Positions 60,036-64,000 of a DNA stretch of 64,000 bases are shown one piece after another. Under the pieces are notes generated by a model. The model was not told the DNA's origin. It saw only the letters and a program-made list of their open reading frames with translations, and searched no databases. The stretch is from an uncultured Kordia sp. (GTDB lineage: Bacteria; Bacteroidota; Bacteroidia; Flavobacteriales; Flavobacteriaceae). Position 1 is the first letter of the stretch, and each line of letters starts with the position of its first letter. The stretch spans positions 1 through 64,000 of the forward strand of contig NZ_CANLEA010000011.1 in the NCBI RefSeq assembly GCF_947489565.1, in the 5' to 3' direction. The position numbers and the translations under genes are program-made.

Positions 60036-63000
60036 ATGAAACAAAACATCAAAAACACATTGTACAGATTCGTAACCATGCGTGCTCCAGAACTTATTGG
60101 AAGCGCTGAAAAATTAATCGGATTTGTAAATTTTCCAGAAAATGAAACAAGTGCTTTTATTACGCCTGCTTCACAAGCTACAACACCTGAAGCTAAAAAA
60201 TTAGCTATTGAAAATGCAATTAATACGTACACACCTAATTTCTCTTCTAAAAAAGATTTAGAGAATGAAAATATCTATTTTTATTACTTTGCTACTTGGC
60301 TTACTTCCAATAGAACTAAATTTTCTCTAGAAGAAATTACCGCTAGAGTTGACGCATATTATGCGCCTCAAAGTACATATCCTAATATGGTACAAGTTTG
60401 GGATGATTTACATTACAATATCCTGACAAATGGAGATTCTTATCTAAGAGATATGTTATTATCTTGGCTTGTTGCCGATTTCTTTTTAACAAATCGTGAT
60501 ATTGTTGAGCGTACCGCAGAAAACTTGCAAAAAATGGCGCAAGCTAGAGTTGTAATTAATAAAAACTTATTTGATTACGAAGTTGCTCCTAAAGAACCAA
60601 GAACACCAAAAATTGCAGAAAAACACTTTAAAAAAGAAATAAATGCTGTTGCTGCAAAACAAAATATAATTGAACTAGAAAGTATTGCCAAAGAAGTTGC
60701 GAAAGCAAGAAGTATTTATGATGCAGATAACACAAAAGCAAAAGCTGCCTATCAAAAAACTTACGATACTTCAGTACGTGCAGCTTATGATGCCGCTACC
60801 GTAACAGAAAGAGTTGTTACAGATTCAAATACTGGAGAAACTTCAGTGGTAAAAGAATATACCAACTTAACTATTCCTGATTATAATTTTTTACCAACTG
60901 ATGAATTAGACAAAACCGTTTTAGCAAGTCGTTTAAGTGCTCCTGCATTACAAGTTGTTAATGACTTAGAAGCACAAAACAATGCAACAACATTACAAGA
61001 AATTGAAGATGCAATTGCTATTGAAATTCAAACAAATACTGATGAGGTTTTTGAAAATACAGATTTCGAATCGCAGCAAGTGGTAATTCCTGGTGGAATT
61101 TCAGTTCCAGTTTCTACGGATGCAAACCTTGCTCCTTTCTCCTATAGCTTATGTCCAAGAAAAAAGATTGGAACTTCGTTATATAATTTATTAATGACGA
61201 TAAATGTTCCTAATTCTTCCTATGATGTTGTCAATGTGCTAGTTGATGATAATGATGGAACGTTTACAAGTTTTACAGAATTTAACTTAGGATCAAAAAT
61301 TTCATTGGTTCTATGTACCGAAGGTATTGATTTAAGTCAATCTCCAGAAATTGATATAGAAATTGAATTTTCTAATGGAGAAATTTATGATGATAATCTT
61401 CTAAATATTACACCGAACAAATGTAAATTAAGTCAATTATATCCTGCTAGTCTAGGAGGTTCTACTAGTGTCGAAGCTCCTGTAGTTTTTGGAATTCAAC
61501 GTTTAGGAATTGCTGATTATCGTAAAGTAGAACAAGAAGTTTGCTGTTATGTACCGGGAGAAGTTTCACACATTGAAAACATCATGGCGCGTGAGTACAA
61601 ATCAAAAGATGTAAAACGTACACGTCGTCAAGAAACTACCGATACATTCTCTAGCGAAAGTGAAAGAGAGAACTTAACAGAAACAACTTCTACAGATCGT
61701 TTTGAGATGAATCAAGAAATTGCTTCTATCAGTGCGCAAGATCAATCAACAAATGCAAGTGCAGGAATTCGTTGGGGCGGAAATAAATTTGGTGGAGATG
61801 CAAGCGCAAGTTTTGCAAATAGCACATCTTCCGAAGAATCTGAAAGTCAAGCTATTACTCATGCAAAAGAATTGACAGAAAGAGCTTTAGACAGAGTGGT
61901 TCAAAAAGTACGTGAAGAGCGTGTTACCAAAGTTGTTGAAGAATATGAAGAAACTACTTCACACGGATTTGACAACCGTAAAGGAGACAAACATGTTTCT
62001 GGCGTATATCGTTGGGTTGACAAAGTGTATGAAAACAAATTATTGAATTATGGAAAACGTTTAATGTACGAATTCATGATTCCAGAGCCAGCGTCTTTCC
62101 ACGATTTAGCAATTCAAATGACCAATGAAGAAGATGTATTGGTAAAACCGGTAGATCCAAGAACAGCTTCTTTCCAAAAAATGAAAGATCACAAAGCTGT
62201 AAATGCTACTACGTACAAACATTGGGCAGCTATTTACAATGCTGAGGTTTCTGAACCGCCAGTAGAAAGCATGTATATTGGAAAGGCATTTTCATACCAA
62301 GCAACGGAAATCGTGGACGATCGTTATGAAAGATATGGTGAAAATGAAGAAGTTACAATTCCTGAAGGATATTATACAACCTATGCAAAAGCATATTGGG
62401 AAGACAGTTCAGATGGATACACTCCAAATGCTACAAAAATTATTGTAGGTAGTGAAAAAATAGCTACAAAAGGTGCTCTATTTAGCATTCCTAAACACGT
62501 AGACTCTATTCCTGTATCATTTTCTTCATTAGGACATTTATCTGGAAACTCTACCGTAAGTATCAAAGTTCAAATTTTACCAGAAGCTAAAGAAAAATGG
62601 CAACTTGAAACGTTCAATGCTATCATTGAAGCGTATGAGGAGCGTATAGCAGAATACAATGAAAAATTAGCTGCTCAAAAAGAAATGAAGAATCAAAAAA
62701 TTGATATCAATCCAGGATTCTTCAGAGAAATTGAGAAAACGGTATTGCGTAAAAATTGTATCACTTACTTACTTGGGCATGATAATTTAGGAAAAGATTT
62801 AATCAGTAACAGACAATCTATCACCGAAATTACTGCCAGATATTCAAATGCTTCATTAGATGATTATGCGGCCAAAGTAAAATTCTTTGAACAAGCTTTT
62901 GAATGGGATATTATGAGCTATTATTTCTATCCTTTTTACTGGGCAAATAAAGAAAAATGGGGAGAATTATACCAAATTCAAAACAACGATCCATTATTTA

Positions 63001-63434
63001 AAGCTTTCTTACAAAGTGGAATGGCACGTGTAATTATTACCGTTCGTCCAGGATTTGAAGAAATGGTAAACTGGTATATGGCTACTGGACAAATTTGGAA
63101 TGGTGGACAAGTACCAACACTTGACGATGAAGAATTTGTATCGATTGTAGAAGAATTACGTAATCCTGAAAGTGAAGTAGAAGAAACATGGGAAACTCGT
63201 GTACCAACTTCATTAACAGTCATTCAAGCTGGTGCTATCGGATTGAATGTAGAAGGATTGCCATGCAACGATCAATGTGACGATTGGTTACGATTTGACA
63301 CAGACGGAAATCCTGTTGTAGATGCGGATGGAAACCCAATTTCAGACAATCCAATTGTACAAAGCGATGAACTTGTTGGTGGTATTGAAGCTGGTGTTGG
63401 TAGCGATACTGTAGGCGGTACATCTGTACAATAA
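60036..63434 (+). CDS. 1132-aa protein of unknown function, probable structural component
   Basis: The product begins MKQNIKNTLYRFVTMRAPEL with no signal peptide. The first 350 residues are mostly helical and charged, then a beta-rich part (about 360-500). Near 508-525 is GEVSHIENIMAREYKS, followed by an Arg-rich and then a Ser/Thr/Glu-rich low-complexity zone (about 525-610). A coiled-coil zone (TERALDRVVQKVREERVTKV) precedes the motif HVSGVYRWVDKVYE near 653 and NYGKRLMYEFMIPEPASF. Two further helical domains fill the C-terminal 350 residues, and the end is Gly/Asp-rich. I do not recognise a named family. P3 control and the phage-like neighbours suggest a large structural or particle protein. 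Confidence 0.75.
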   Translation: MKQNIKNTLYRFVTMRAPELIGSAEKLIGFVNFPENETSAFITPASQATTPEAKKLAIENAINTYTPNFSSKKDLENENIYFYYFATWLTSNRTKFSLEEITARVDAYYAPQSTYPNMVQVWDDLHYNILTNGDSYLRDMLLSWLVADFFLTNRDIVERTAENLQKMAQARVVINKNLFDYEVAPKEPRTPKIAEKHFKKEINAVAAKQNIIELESIAKEVAKARSIYDADNTKAKAAYQKTYDTSVRAAYDAATVTERVVTDSNTGETSVVKEYTNLTIPDYNFLPTDELDKTVLASRLSAPALQVVNDLEAQNNATTLQEIEDAIAIEIQTNTDEVFENTDFESQQVVIPGGISVPVSTDANLAPFSYSLCPRKKIGTSLYNLLMTINVPNSSYDVVNVLVDDNDGTFTSFTEFNLGSKISLVLCTEGIDLSQSPEIDIEIEFSNGEIYDDNLLNITPNKCKLSQLYPASLGGSTSVEAPVVFGIQRLGIADYRKVEQEVCCYVPGEVSHIENIMAREYKSKDVKRTRRQETTDTFSSESERENLTETTSTDRFEMNQEIASISAQDQSTNASAGIRWGGNKFGGDASASFANSTSSEESESQAITHAKELTERALDRVVQKVREERVTKVVEEYEETTSHGFDNRKGDKHVSGVYRWVDKVYENKLLNYGKRLMYEFMIPEPASFHDLAIQMTNEEDVLVKPVDPRTASFQKMKDHKAVNATTYKHWAAIYNAEVSEPPVESMYIGKAFSYQATEIVDDRYERYGENEEVTIPEGYYTTYAKAYWEDSSDGYTPNATKIIVGSEKIATKGALFSIPKHVDSIPVSFSSLGHLSGNSTVSIKVQILPEAKEKWQLETFNAIIEAYEERIAEYNEKLAAQKEMKNQKIDINPGFFREIEKTVLRKNCITYLLGHDNLGKDLISNRQSITEITARYSNASLDDYAAKVKFFEQAFEWDIMSYYFYPFYWANKEKWGELYQIQNNDPLFKAFLQSGMARVIITVRPGFEEMVNWYMATGQIWNGGQVPTLDDEEFVSIVEELRNPESEVEETWETRVPTSLTVIQAGAIGLNVEGLPCNDQCDDWLRFDTDGNPVVDADGNPISDNPIVQSDELVGGIEAGVGSDTVGGTSVQ

Positions 63435-63460
63435 CATAGTATTTAATCACAGATTTTAGT

Positions 63461-63499
63461 AGAAAAAGTATTCCCGAACTAGGTTCGGGAAGCTTTTCT
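63461..63499 (+). terminator. Strong hairpin after the 1132-aa gene
   Basis: TTCCCGAAC pairs with GTTCGGGAA around TAG, extended by AGAAAA/TTTTCT with a small bulge. It is 27 bp after the stop codon. The T tract is interrupted (CTTTTCTATTG), so partial read-through to the next gene is possible. Confidence 0.75.
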
Positions 63500-63551
63500 A
63501 TTGTCAAATTCTGACAAAAAATCGAAGTATAAAAAATTAAAAAAGATAATT

Positions 63552-64000
63552 ATGTACGCATACGAATACGGCTTACGCAACTATGCTAAAAAATACCAAC
63601 CATTGCCAAATGTTGTTATTTATAATGATGAAATTATCATTGAAGATGATTCTGAAGATGATGCAGAAAAGCAAATTATTGATGAGTCAAAAATTCTTGG
63701 AGACCCAAGTCATGAACCTTCTTTTAGTGAATATGCATATTTTGAAGTAGAAAGAAGATATGAAGGAAATTTTAAATTATTAGATGGTAAAGTAGGGTTA
63801 GATATAAAAATTGCTGAAGAATACATGATTCCTAATGGATATTTAGAAGATTTAGGAAATAATAATACCATTCAAGATTACAATGATGATGGCTTTCAAG
63901 TATATAAGTACAATGATCGTTATTTTGCAAAAATTGTTACGCTAGAATTTCTACAATTTGCATTTCCAGGATATACGGCAGTAAATGCAATGAAATTGTA
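63552..64000 (+). CDS. Partial gene of unknown function, runs off the window
   Basis: The open frame begins MYAYEYGLRNYAKKYQPLPN and is still open at base 64000 (149 codons visible). It is acidic early (IIIEDDSEDDAEKQ), with SFSEYAYFEVERRYEGNFKL, then EYMIPNGYLEDLG and FPGYTAVNAM. No family recognised. It follows the 1132-aa gene by 117 bp and is in the same orientation, so it is probably part of the same system. Confidence 0.65.
   Translation, partial: MYAYEYGLRNYAKKYQPLPNVVIYNDEIIIEDDSEDDAEKQIIDESKILGDPSHEPSFSEYAYFEVERRYEGNFKLLDGKVGLDIKIAEEYMIPNGYLEDLGNNNTIQDYNDDGFQVYKYNDRYFAKIVTLEFLQFAFPGYTAVNAMKL

Overview
The window looks like a chromosomal segment of a marine member of the family Flavobacteriaceae (phylum Bacteroidota). 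The evidence is low GC, a type IX secretion (T9SS) sorting tail, a PID-CTERM protein, TonB receptor/DUF4249 pairing, A-rich leaders instead of strong Shine-Dalgarno sites, and many promoters of the Bacteroidota form TTG-N19-TAnnTTTG. A Kordia- or Aquimarina-like genus is plausible, but the sequence alone does not settle it.

Layout. 0-7.5 kb: a glycosyltransferase, a DEDDh exonuclease, an FAD oxidoreductase translationally coupled to a GreA-like protein, an AraC regulator and a PEBP-family protein, separated by dispersed intergenic repeats. 7.5-13.4 kb: the conserved lipid/cofactor block accC-accB-fabH, rpmF-yceD and pdxA (minus strand) and ribE (plus strand). 13.7-19.5 kb: a three-gene RND efflux operon. 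20-22.7 kb: a membrane-anchored winged-helix regulator divergent from three small secreted-protein genes, including a YceI protein. 22.8-24.9 kb: a T9SS cargo protein and a lipoprotein. 25.1-29.6 kb: a sigma factor, a single-pass membrane TPR protein and a secreted TPR-CHAT protease-like protein, a likely trans-envelope signalling cassette. 29.7-35.1 kb: TonB receptor, DUF4249 lipoprotein, LytS/LytTR two-component pair. 35.2-52.4 kb: mostly housekeeping genes (CAU tRNA, methylmalonyl-CoA epimerase, rbfA, LolC/E-like permease, dus, TonB receptor, lepA, antiporter, PIF1-like helicase, metallo-hydrolase, S8 and M1 peptidases).

52.4-64 kb is the most unusual part. A LexA/CI-type (HTH + S24 peptidase) repressor gene is followed by a 51-aa putative HTH protein, a tail-collar protein, an endolysin-holin-fibre-like operon, a housekeeping insert (rnpA, ctp-type protease, GNAT), a 1132-aa protein of unknown function and a partial gene that runs off the end. 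Three promoters in this region (about 53.26, 54.75 and 59.80 kb) are near-copies of one another over about 52 bp, and each carries a pair of 12-mers 21-22 bp apart. The repressor gene starts beside the first of them. The leaders downstream of promoters 2 and 3 carry the same 37-nt element in opposite orientation, so the two RNAs would be complementary there. No terminase, portal, capsid or integrase is visible. I read this as a phage-derived, repressor-controlled lytic/tail-like regulon split around housekeeping genes. That reading is inference; the repeated promoters and the complementarity are directly visible.
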